Shown here piece by piece: positions 31,771 through 43,000 of a DNA stretch of 64,000 nt (position 1 is the stretch's first letter; the number at the start of each line of letters is the position of its first letter). Source of the stretch: Metridium senile (taxonomy: Eukaryota; Cnidaria; Anthozoa; Actiniaria; Metridiidae). Below the pieces are notes generated by a model, which had not been told where the DNA came from, did no database searches, and saw only the letters and a program-made list of their open reading frames with translations. The stretch lies in assembly GCA_949775045.1 (NCBI GenBank), contig OX459108.1:6885961-6949960 (forward strand), given 5' to 3'. A program made the translations under genes and the position numbers.

Positions 31771-32384
31771 CTTCTATTTCTTAAGCATTTCTTGATTTGA
31801 GTGATGTTTCTTAATGAAAACCACGCAAATGCCTGATGACGTCACAGTCAGATATCGGATGTGTAAACCCTTTTAACTTAAAGACGCATCACTCAAATCA
31901 AGAAATATTTCACTATTTAACTATTTACTTCATGTAGAATCGATATAGAAAGTATTGTATTAGAGATGGGGTGCACTTTAAAGACGCATCACTCAAATCA
32001 AGAAATATTTCAATATTTAACTATTTACTTCATGTAGAATCGATATAGAAAGTATTGTATTAGAGATGGGGTGCACTTTAAAGAAAGCGAACTGGATTAT
32101 AGTGAATTCTGTCAATAGGTTGCTATAGACTTCCCTGCGGTCCTTTTTAGTGTTGTCACGAAGAGTAGCGTTGCGTGACGACGCTAAAACGGCTGCGTGG
32201 CAGACTAGGCTCTAAAGCACAGTACTGCTGGCCAATGTAGTGACGGTTGCATTATGGGAAAGTAAAGAACTCTCTGGGCAGACCCTACAAAAACTAGTGA
32301 ATGGTATCTACAATATATTTGATATTTTAAGTTTTAGGTTTTTTTAACGAGTTATATAGAGTTTATATATTTCTAGTAAGCTTT

Positions 32385-32645
32385 TTGGCTTTCTGCGAAC
32401 TCAGACATTCCATTGTTGTGAAATACGATCTTGGCTGCCGTCAATTAAAAACAGTGACGAGCAATTAGCAACAGCCAAAAATGTATTTCACTACATCAGT
32501 AGCCTACAAAACGGGCTCTCTTGTGGAGTTTGCGGAAAAATCGGTGCTTGGGGTTCCTGTGTTGTAACAAGTTGTCTAGGCCACATGTTCTTGCGGGTAT
32601 CCAGATACCCAGGAACCCCAAAACTCCCAAAAACTCCACAAGAAG
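32385..32645. mobile_element. Two abutting inverted-repeat remnants
   Basis: 32385-32500 shares CTTTCTGCGAACTCAGACATTCC and GTGAAATACG with the complete element at 46217-46393. 32517-32645 is a palindrome: TCTTGTGGAGTTTGCGG..GGGGTTCCTGTG / AGGAACCCC..AACTCCACAAGA. Confidence 0.6.
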
Positions 32646-33820
32646 GCATGTTCCTTAGTCTACGAAAGCAGAAAATCGCTGTATGGTTTATATTTCATAG
32701 AATCTTACGGAGAAAATATTTTCGAAGACCAAGCCTTTTAGTTCATCATGCGAACATTTTCGAAATTTACTTATACCCTTGCAGAGGAACTTTTTACCCG
32801 TGTAGTGAAAAGCCTACAAGCTAGTAGCGCAGGGGACTATGGGTAACCAATGCATACCTTACTAGAACGCAGGAATTTCATGGCCACATCGACACACTTG
32901 TCAATGTGTTACTGAAAAATAACTGGTTGCACTTATTAGATAACAAGAAAGGCTTGAGATTTAGTTTCTGAACTGATCCATGATCCTTTGCGCCACTAGC
33001 CTGCTGGCTTTTCACGGGTGACAAACCTTCTCGGAAAGGGTGTATCAAACCCGAGGACTGATTTAAGATTCATTTATTAGTAATTCCTTAAGAAACGTTT
33101 TATATCCTTTTCTAATGATAAAGTGTTTTGCTCCAAGACTTCTGACGATGTCATTATTTCACCGATAATTATCCATTCAACTCATGTTTTTATCCGAATT
33201 CTTTTTTATATACAACCTTGTGGAACAACTTGTCTTGAATCGAATCGAAATATGGCGACCAATTTGAATAACTCTTTTTGACTAGCTAGCCCCGCATACT
33301 TGTGAAAACTCTATTGTGTTGAATCGTGAATACGTGAATTCGCCAGGTTACGATTAGGTCAAACACATCAAGTATAACCAAAGAAAATATGAATGAATTA
33401 AATAAATAGTAAGAAAACATAATAACGATATCCATTGTGGCATGGGAATGTCCGTCCTTGGACCTAAATTGATTGCAGTCTATTCCAAGTTTAGGTCCAG
33501 ACATGCTTTACAGTATGTGATGCATGTACGTGACTTTATTCATGACGGACATGTAAACACCGACATGTTTACAAAACGAGTTATGCTCGATGAACGAGAT
33601 CTTTTGAACTGTGCAGCACTCTGTGATGCGAGACCTTTATTGATAAATAAATCGATAGCTAATTCACGCAAGCTACACTATTATTCACTTTTGTTAAGTA
33701 TTTCAGATTGAGTTTATAATAAAAGCAATTCATGCTAATAATATTTTTAATCAATAATAAAATCCACGAGAATATAGCTGATACACTGGTGTTTTGTGTA
33801 CTGCTTCTGAATCCTATTAA

Positions 33821-34122
33821 ATGTACATCTATTTTAAAAACGTTGTCGTAGCCGAAGCTACAGTCATTCCTAATACTGCAAAGGATGATGGTATTTCCTC
33901 TCTTGCTTTTGATTCATTCATAGCAGATTTTGGTTGTACGTGTTTGTTTTTTATGACCATACCAATTTTGTTGCAGTGGTAGATGATGAAACGAATATTT
34001 CTTGAAAAAAAAGCTTAATAAATCAACAAGTTATGTTAATACTACCGACATTCTTTGAGTTGATGAGATGTTGGCTTGTAGCTTCGGCAGCGAATTCAAC
34101 GATTTTGAAATGGATGTACATC
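33821..34122. mobile_element. MITE-like inverted repeat
   Basis: ATGTACATCTATTTTAAAAACGTTGTCG at the left and CAACGATTTTGAAATGGATGTACAT at the right are inverted; inner GTAGCCGAAGCTACAG / CTTGTAGCTTCGGCAG. It shares the terminal core of several other families here. Confidence 0.7.
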
Positions 34123-34731
34123 TATAAATAGAATAAACCGATTGAATATATTTGCATATACACGAGTATATGCACGATTTAAAATATCATTAGAACGCCG
34201 AATGTATTACTCATTCTATTTTATATCTTCGGCAAAAGTTAAGAAGACTTGAGAAACGGAATAAAACTAGGGAATGTTTTGACTGTGATAATAATAGAAT
34301 GTATTGACTTATCAACCAATGTCAGTAATAACAGAACAATAGACGCCCTTCCAAGGTTGATAGTCGACACAAGAATTGAATATATTGGCCTCTATTTAAT
34401 TTTCACATGCGAAGTCTTCGTTTCAGCCATTGGCTCTTTTTTAACCTGGATTTATGTTTGGAATAATATATAGCTAATCTAAAGGCTGGATAGTTTTAGA
34501 ACTGTATCTGTCACGTGACCAAGTGCGGCTTAGAAACCAGTCTGTTTAGAATATTCTGGATACACTTTGTTTTTTGTTATTGTTTTTTTATGTTTGGGTA
34601 CTCGACCGAATTCGCAGCTACTAAATACGGTAATAAATAATAATTCATAATATCATGCAATGTAGTTATGTAAAATTACATTTCAAAATCGCAGTTTTCT
34701 TGGGATGGGCTATATATATATAACAGCCTAT

Positions 34732-35078
34732 TGACCTAATGCCAATTGACTTTACAAAATAAAAACCTTATCTTAAAAAATAAGTGCCAAATCAGAATGA
34801 GCAAGCAGAAATATGTATTTTAGGAAAGGCTTACTGCTATAAATACAATTCAAGTGAAGCTATTTGGAATCAAAATTACACAGATTTAATTAAGTGTTTA
34901 GCCAATTGTTTCTTTGCTTTCATAACTTATTATGAGTTTAATAATTTTGTCTCAAACTTTTTTACCTTTGTTGATGTCATTCTAATCTACAATTTCGATG
35001 TAGTGGTCAATTAAAATATGAATTAAAAAAATATAAGATAATGAAGTGGAGGCCATATTTGTATTCGGTCTATTGTAC
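34732..35078. mobile_element. MITE family F, diverged copy
   Basis: Colinear with 10562-10922: AATGCCAATTGACTTT, TCTTAAAAAATAAG, GCTATTTGGAATCAAAATTACA, AATAATTTTGTCTCAAA and AGTGGTCAATTAAAA. The termini are degraded. Confidence 0.75.
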
Positions 35079-36905
35079 AGTAAAAAACACTTAACAATAG
35101 ATGTTTCCTGTTTACAAATCAAATAAAGTATATCTCATATACAAATAGGACACGAATATTGCAAAGTACTTATGAAACACCAACATAAGTTCTTATATTT
35201 TACTAAAATTGTCAAGATAAAAGTAAATCTGACCGAGAAAATTGGATTTAAAACCATTGCAAATCAGGACGATTTTGTATCTTATATTCAACCTTCTTCA
35301 CGGCTATGATTTCTTTTGTCAATTCAGTCAGGAATTATTAATGAGTTTTATAACAATCTTAATTGTACAGAAGAAAAAACGCTTAACAACATAAATGTCT
35401 TGTAACCGATAATGAGCTATGTTGAAAGTTATCTAGAATAAGTCATTCCATTATTGCTTCTAATGTTATAACGTTCATAATACAAAGCTTCAAGTCTACT
35501 ATTATAACGTTCAGGTCTTTAAAACATGTTCTATAATATAAGTATAGTAACGCTGTTTAGGATATAATAGTTGAAAACCACTTTCAAAAGATTTATCATT
35601 ACGAGGTATTATGGGAGATACAACCCAGGATAACCCCAACCCCGACGGGTATCTTCTTGTACCAAAAAGAGGTTACATAACCGTATTTGTTATGTCTCTT
35701 GAACTTTATCTGATGAACTTGGCACAAGCAAATAATCAATGTTCCGGTCCCCTAGGTTTCATATATAGGTTTTCGTGTTCTTTTCCGGACAATAATGTCG
35801 ATTGCATGTGGCTAGCGCCAATTGCCTGAGTTGAGCCTGTTTATGTTGGACGTTCTGGATTACCCCTTGTAATGTTGCATGTCTGTAGCGTAGTATAGTA
35901 CGACAAGGGCCTCATCACGAACATTAAACGGACCATGAATACAGATTACGTTAATCCTTCCTACAAAACAACCTTTACACTGTACTTTATGGTACAGTAC
36001 ATCCAATGGTACAATATACCAATGGATAACAGTACAAGTCTTCTTTTTGCATTTAAGACCAGTACACACTGCGACAAGTCGCTCCGTGTGAATTGAGTGT
36101 CGTTGCGATCGAACGCACAAATTCAAACCATACTGAATCTGTGTGCGGATAACTATTGTCGCGGGAACGAGCTTTGCACATATATTAAAAATTAGTAAAT
36201 GTCAAGGGCACTAGTGGCCTGTCGCCCAGTTTGTATCGGTGTTTAGATTGCATGTCTACAGCCGACTGCAGTTGATATCATTAACGGCGAATATTGATCC
36301 TCGTTATAAATATATCTTCATTAAAACAATTCAGTCTAATTTAGTTTGCTTTTTAGACTCGCAACAATTAATACAATCAAATTCACGTGTTACTCACAGC
36401 CCGCAGTTAATTTAATCACGTATTACGATTTCTCATTCAAACAAAACAAAAATTGCCTTTGCTAAACCTACCATTGTATACGTGCACTTTGTCACTTTTC
36501 TTGACGAAGCTTTTGAGTGATTCTAGTCTGACCTAGGCAAGGGTTTGAGATTTGTTTTGGGTCAGCGACTGACAATTTTTCATCATTTGTACAAAATACT
36601 TATTTAGAAATGTAGTTGCTTACGTGGTGAACAAAGACAACGATAGCAAAGAAGCTTAATTATTCAATGTGATTCTACGCACTATTTAACTTAGGACAAA
36701 CAAAAAAAAAACATTAAGACCAAATAAAAAGATTTTTACTTGACAGCTAGACAAGTTTTCGTCAGCAGGGTTCAGTCTTTTCACGTTGTCAATGACATGA
36801 CTTTCTCCTAACGACATCCAATATCAACTCATTTGATGTCAAATCAACCGAAAACACGGCCTATCATTGGCTGAAAACCTTCAAAGGTAAACAAGTCAAG
36901 CAAAA

Positions 36906-36912
36906 TATATAA
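36906..36912 (+). promoter_or_regulatory. Candidate TATA box of the P450 gene
   Basis: TATATAA lies 117 nt upstream of the P450 start codon, consistent with transcription starting near 36937 and a short leader. Position and consensus only. Confidence 0.35.
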
Positions 36913-37028
36913 CATTTCACGTTCCACTTACATCGCATTTGAAGTCGACTTGTCGTACGAACACAGCAGAATCCTGCAGAAGTCACAACAACCACATTTT
37001 ACAAGAACCTTCCGAAGATACCTCCAAA

Positions 37029-40000
37029 ATGGCTTTGTTAAGTCTTGCTGTACCGTCAGCGTTTTCGGTTATCGTAGTTATCGTCATTCTAGTGGCGTTG
37101 CTGTTACTGTCTTATCGTCGCACTAATGTACCAGCTGGTTTGAGCCTTCCTCCTGGGCCTTGGGGACTGCCCGTTCTAGGTATGACTGAACTGTATTTCT
37201 AAACTGTTGAATCTATTGATGTTGTAAACTGATGATTTATGGTTCTCATGACGTTTTAATGTTCACTGATACAACATCCTCTACCTAAATAAAGCAGCAT
37301 TTTTGTAACTTAGTTAGATATTTATATCATATCGGTTGCGGATATCGGTTCTACTTTGTCATGTGTTAGTATTTCGATATTTCTAATTATTTCTTGCAGT
37401 AGTTGGTTGATACTTGGGGTTAGGTTTTGCAGTAGTAAATGGTTGATTTTGCAGTAGTTGGTTGATAGTTGGGGTTAGGTTTTGCAGTAATAATTGGGTG
37501 ATAGTTGATTTTCATCAGTTTTGCAGTAGTTGGTTGATAGTTGGGGTTAGTTTTTGCAGTAGTAGTTGAGTGATATAGTTGATTTTTGAGGTTGACAGTT
37601 GAGGTTAATTTTTGCAGCAGTAATTGGTTTATTGTTCAAATAGTTTTTGCAGTAGTAATTGGAGGAAAGTTGATTATTGTTTTTGCTGTAGTTGGTTGAT
37701 AGTTGAGGTTAGTTTTTGCATTAGTAAATGGTTGGTAGTTGAGGTTAGTTTTTGCAGTTGTAATTGGGTGATAGTTGATTTTTATGTTTGCAGAAGTTGG
37801 TTGATAGTTGTGTTAAGTTTTTGCAGTATAGTAGTTGTAGTTAGTTTTTGCAGTAGTTGGTTGATAGTTGTGTTTAGTTTTTGCAGTAGTTGATTGAAAG
37901 TTGATTCCTTTTTTTTAGTAGTTGGTTGATTCTTATTTTTGCAGTATTTAGTTGATAGTTGATTTTTGTTTTTGCAGTTGTTGGTTTATTGTTGAGGTTA
38001 GGTTTTACAGTAGCTGTTTGATAATTGAAGTTAACTTTGTATAACTATTTGGTTGATAGTCGAGGTTAGTTTTTGCAGGGGTAATCCACTACTTGTGAGT
38101 CAGTTTAAGATGCTCTTCTATTTAGTAAATCTACAATATAAGCATAGAGTTTGTTATCCCTATTTCTAGATTCATCAATGTTTTACAAAACTTTTATTAA
38201 CGGCAGTTCATTAGACTTTATCTCGCTTTGCGCACATACATTACAATTAACATTGATGTGATTTCGGCTATACAAAGGACAGAGTTGCGTATCATTCCCT
38301 AAGTATCGCTACATGCCGGAAGACCTAAATGAAAATAAAAGCTTTCTAGAATCAAGTAGAAACTCACGAAGTCAATCAACCAAATGTATTTCAAGTTGAA
38401 GGTCATTCAATAATAAATATTTAGCATGTTCGATTCTCACAAATCAATGTTTGCCATATAAAGCAATTATTTGCCTTAGGGTCACTCCTTCAAGTAAATG
38501 TTTTCATAGTCGAGCTGCATCTAAGGAAAACGCTTTCCGTCCTTTCCCGTTGGAATTGTAAAAACTATTTATTCATTTATTTTTTCAAGGAATTGACGCA
38601 AATACGGAGAAATCAAAACTGTTTGCGGGTACTGTGGGAGTATTCGTTCAAGTTGTTCAAAGCTCGCGTGGTTTTGTAAATTATTTTTAGTATGGTGGCC
38701 ACGTGTCCGATATAAATGTCTCATGTAAATTCCAATAAAACTATCAAAAATATACATCAATCGCCATCAATTCAATCGTGGATTGAGATAAATAGTATGT
38801 TATTTCATTTCCATGCCAACAGTAGTCATTCTAGTTTATTCTAGAAATACATCGATATCGACATTCAATAATCCAGTCGTTCGCCAAGGGATTAACTAAC
38901 TCATGGAGCATATACTTCAAGTGTTATAACAGTGGAATAATGGAATAAAACAATTCACTACTTTTTAACATATAACAAACCCACTGAAAGCTTTGATTGT
39001 ATAAGTGAGATGTTCGTAAATAAAAGGAAAATTCAACGATAAATCAAGTCTATAAACGAATAATTTATAAACTAAACCACCCTTAGAGCTAGAGTCTGGG
39101 GGGTTTAGATATTTTAACTAGTTTTATTGCATGAATAATTGTTATCTATATATTGCACAAGAACTGTGCTTTACAAACATAGATGGTATTACTGCTTGGT
39201 ATTTTGATACTAAATAATTGGCGGTATTTTTTGTAACTTGCTTGTACTGATAGGTTATAGCTATAGGACTAAATCTACTGGACCCATCTATAAACTATGA
39301 CCGCTGAACGTTACAGGGTAGTGTGAATTAAATGAAACAAGTCAGTAACAAATCACAGAAATTATGTCTAAAACTGAAAAGTTTTCAAAAGAGGAAAACA
39401 GTTTTATTACCTTATACGGTATACCTTGTCCCAGACCCCCTACAGACAAATATACAAATATATATATTAAAACGATGGCTACTGATGCCTAGCACTAGAA
39501 TGTAACGCCATAACACTGTTGGAGTTTCTGCGTCATTCTACCTATCGACAAAATCAAGGAATTAGTTTGAATAATGCACCCCTTACGAAAAGCGACATTG
39601 CTGTGGACCTCAGAGACTGAGCATGATGCCCATTCCAACACTGATTCGATAAACAATTGATCGGTTATTTGGAGAATTTAAAAATTACTTATAATTGCTT
39701 TGCGTGATGTACTCCTTATTCTTAAGCACATCGCTAAATATTTAATGCATTTTATTAGCCCTTTTTTTTAAATATCGTTAATCAAACTAGTGTCGCAATA
39801 ACACACAATGGGTTTAATAAGAAACCTAGTTACATAGAACTACAACTACGTCAATTTACTAGACCGACACGGTACACAAATAACATCAAAGAGAACCCAA
39901 AACTGAGCTAAACATTGTATTCTAATGATCAGAGTCAGTGACTTTTGCAAGTGAAAAAAGTGTATTAAACATGTACAAAATGTTTTTTTTACATATTTAA

Positions 40001-43000
40001 TAAAAAAATAAAAAATGTACAAAATTAGACTGCAATACATTCTCTAATAACGCGAAAATTGAACTTAAAATTTGCGAAGTTTTGGCATGCAAGAGTAAAT
40101 AAGGAGAGAGCTAAGCTCATTCTTTCTCGGCCAAATCTCGATCAAAATTCAACTCGTTTCCTCGCAGTTTTCGCGTAAGTTCAGAGACTGTTTTGTAGTC
40201 TATCGCCGACAAAGCTGTCAGTATACATTTACTACTTTGAATAATGATGGTGGTTTTCGAAGGCCTTTGCAGCTCTAATAAGTAGCATTTTAAGTAAAGT
40301 AAAAGAGATTTTTTACGGTGTTACAAATTTCATTATATTACCTAACATTTAAATAATATTACTTATAAATAAGATTGTATTACAAATGTTAAAGCTGCTG
40401 TCAGGTTCCTCATTTTACCATATTTAATACACATATTTTTGTCTCTGACTTCACTATTCCTAATTCTAAACGTCTCGGCTCTCACTATAGTCTTCAACAG
40501 TTGATATGATTATCATTGTCGATGTCAATATACAGCTTTTTATTAAATGGAGACAATTTAGCGATATGTTTAATTGTCAAATCAAATCCTCACAACTATT
40601 TATGGTCTTTCCTTGGTCAAATCTGCAGTTTAACGGCATTATCAGTCATTGTGCAAATTAAAAGCAATGTGTTAGTTTCTGGAACGAAAATCGAAATGCG
40701 GGTTTGAGTATTAGGTATCAGTTTCGAGTCGGAAGTGCGTTTTTGTATATAATCACCGGAAGTGTACAAAAAAAAAAACAGATTTAGATGTCAGACGGTC
40801 AACTTTTTTTATACCAGTCTGTTACTTATTTGCCCTCGAGCGTCGTTAAGTCTATTCAAGATTACATTTTTGACATGATAACTTTAATCAAAACTTTGCT
40901 ACAGTCGAAATACAAACTAATGTTGTCAATGGATATTTCTTTTAATTTGAATCGACAAGTTTGAAACATTGACGCAAACCGAAATGCTGCCTGCAAGGTG
41001 TTACTATGCAACAGTTAGAATAACATTTCATGTATATATTTACCAAAAACTAGAGTATCACTGACTCACGTATGTTAGTGTGCCTCCGTCGGGGACTGTT
41101 TGGTAGATTGTAGATCTTTAGATTTAAAAAACTTTACTTGAGTTGACGAGTTTTGCCACTTCGGTGATTACTGCTTCACCAACTGGAATCCACCTTCAGC
41201 TTGCATTTCTTTTGGTAGCTTTTTGGCACTCAAAGGAAGTTAATTAAACAGTACAACGTGAGTCTTACCAGTGAACTGTGAATGTAGTTTCAGAGGACAA
41301 ATCATCAGTACAATCACACGCTGCAGTTTTTCATGCAAAAAGACTCAAGTGTTGTCAAAGTGTGACCATGCATGCAATGAGGCACGCGACAAATGTGTAC
41401 TATAACATGAAGTAACGCACGGACGAGCACGAGGTGCCATATGGCATGCGTCACATGGTATCTACCATGTATGAAAATTCGTAGCCGTGCGCTTGCATTG
41501 ACGATCGATGACATTTTTCAAAATACAATATTGGCCAGGTTTTGCAACTTGTTTTTTGTTTTAGAAAGCCTGCATGCTTCTTTCCGATATGTAAACGGCA
41601 GATAAAATCAGTCAATTAATCAATAGTTCCTCATTTTTTAAAATTCGCGTTAAATAGGTGAAGCGTTAATTTCCTATAATAAGGTAAATGAAAGGATTTT
41701 GATTTTGACAAGTATCTGGAACTACCTTAATAAAGTCGTATAGATGGAAAACTAGTCGTCGATTTAGCCAGCATTCGTTGGTAAATAACGCAGGATGAAA
41801 ACAATGATTTTTTTATAAGAACAGTAATTATTAGAGTACAAGCAGTTTTAGAATGCAACATAAATAGTACTAATAGATATGTTTTTGCAATAGCGATATC
41901 TCGTGCTGTTGGAACAAAAGATGTGCGAATCCATGTGATGTACATGTTATTATTCAAAAATAAAAGTAGTATATTGGCAATGATAATTAGACTATTATAC
42001 ATTTGACATTACTTGCCAGTGTATGAAACTCATCAATCATGTGCAGCTTCTTCGTTTGAAAGAACAAGATGCACTCGAGTGCATGGGTGCTTGTCTTATG
42101 TACGCTTTTCTAAAATAATTTACTTTAAAAATGTGCGCATTTTCTACTCGCTCTCTAACAGCTGGCTTCCAACGGCCAAAAGTAAGAATGCGTCTTTGAG
42201 AAAACAGTTTCTTTTGTTATTTTTACACATTAATCTTGAATATCACAAAAGATTTCGCACATCTTTGGTTCCAACACACAATATTTCGAAAATGTCAGAA
42301 ATGTTCGTTATCGCAAAAATGTCTACTTATATTTTATGCTTATTGTTTTGTTTTCTAGTGTTCAATTAGCAATTTTTAGTTCTTATTAGTACTACTTGTT
42401 ACACGGGTATATTATTTGCACCTTATCATCTCGTGTTATTTATATCAATTATGTATTCATCATTACCAAAGGTGCCGCATTCCGCCTTAGTGAAGAGAAT
42501 TTCAAAGACTTTACCAAACTGAGCAAAGAATACGGTGACATCTTCAGCTTGTACATAGGCAGCCGTCTGGTTGTAGTGCTAAACGGAAGTGACGTAATAC
42601 ACGAGGCCCTGGTTAAGAATTCTACTGCATTTGCTGGCCGTCCAGACTTGTTTAGCATGAGGAAAGCGAGTGATGGAGGAAGAGGGATTATCCATTGCAA
42701 CTACGGGAAAAAATGGCAGGTATTAGTCTAACATATCGGCTCATGTAAGGGATCAGGAGGAATCCACGAAAATAATTGACCTAAATCTCGAATCTGGAAC
42801 CATGGAATCCAGACCTTGAATCCAGAATCCCGCATCATTCCTGATTTCCTTTACATGAGGCGATATATACCTACTTCACACGAACCATAAACAAACTGGT
42901 TGAGTCTTAGCTACTTAAGTAAAGTAGGACATTAACGTTTTTCAAAGAAAAACGAGGAGATAGTTGATTGGTTGATACATACAATTACCTGGGGCCGGTT

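Larger units (their letters stand above)
31112..32083. mobile_element. About 970-bp TIR element with nested MITE and duplicated end
   Basis: Left end TTTTAAAGTGCACCTCACCCC..ATACAATACTTTCTGTATCG is the inverse of the right end CGATATAGAAAGTATTGTAT..GGGGTGCACTTTAAA. The right end is present twice in tandem (about 31877-31981 and 31979-32083, nearly identical). Inside are MITE family G copy 2 (31272-31460) and another palindrome (31662-31770, ACGATTTTCCGTGTTATATAG). No transposase frame was seen. It starts 52 nt after the OCRL stop codon, and an AATAAA at 31185-31190 falls inside it. Confidence 0.75.
32650..36900. other. OCRL to P450 spacer, mostly unassigned
   Basis: AT-rich sequence without a supported gene. 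Itemised elements are at 33821-34122 and 34732-35078, and a partial palindrome related to 4218-4327 lies near 33236-33345. A 72-codon frame at 35611-35829 starts with a plausible ATG but shows no domain, no confirmed splicing and no neighbour to join. Nothing else recognised. Confidence 0.5.

Noticed and set aside
33442..33711. 89-codon forward frame
   Set aside because: Partly overlaps a small palindrome; no recognisable family and frame open on both strands.
35611..35829. 72-codon open frame starting MGDTTQDN
   Set aside because: No domain, no convincing splice partner and no conserved neighbour; could be a first exon but cannot be supported.
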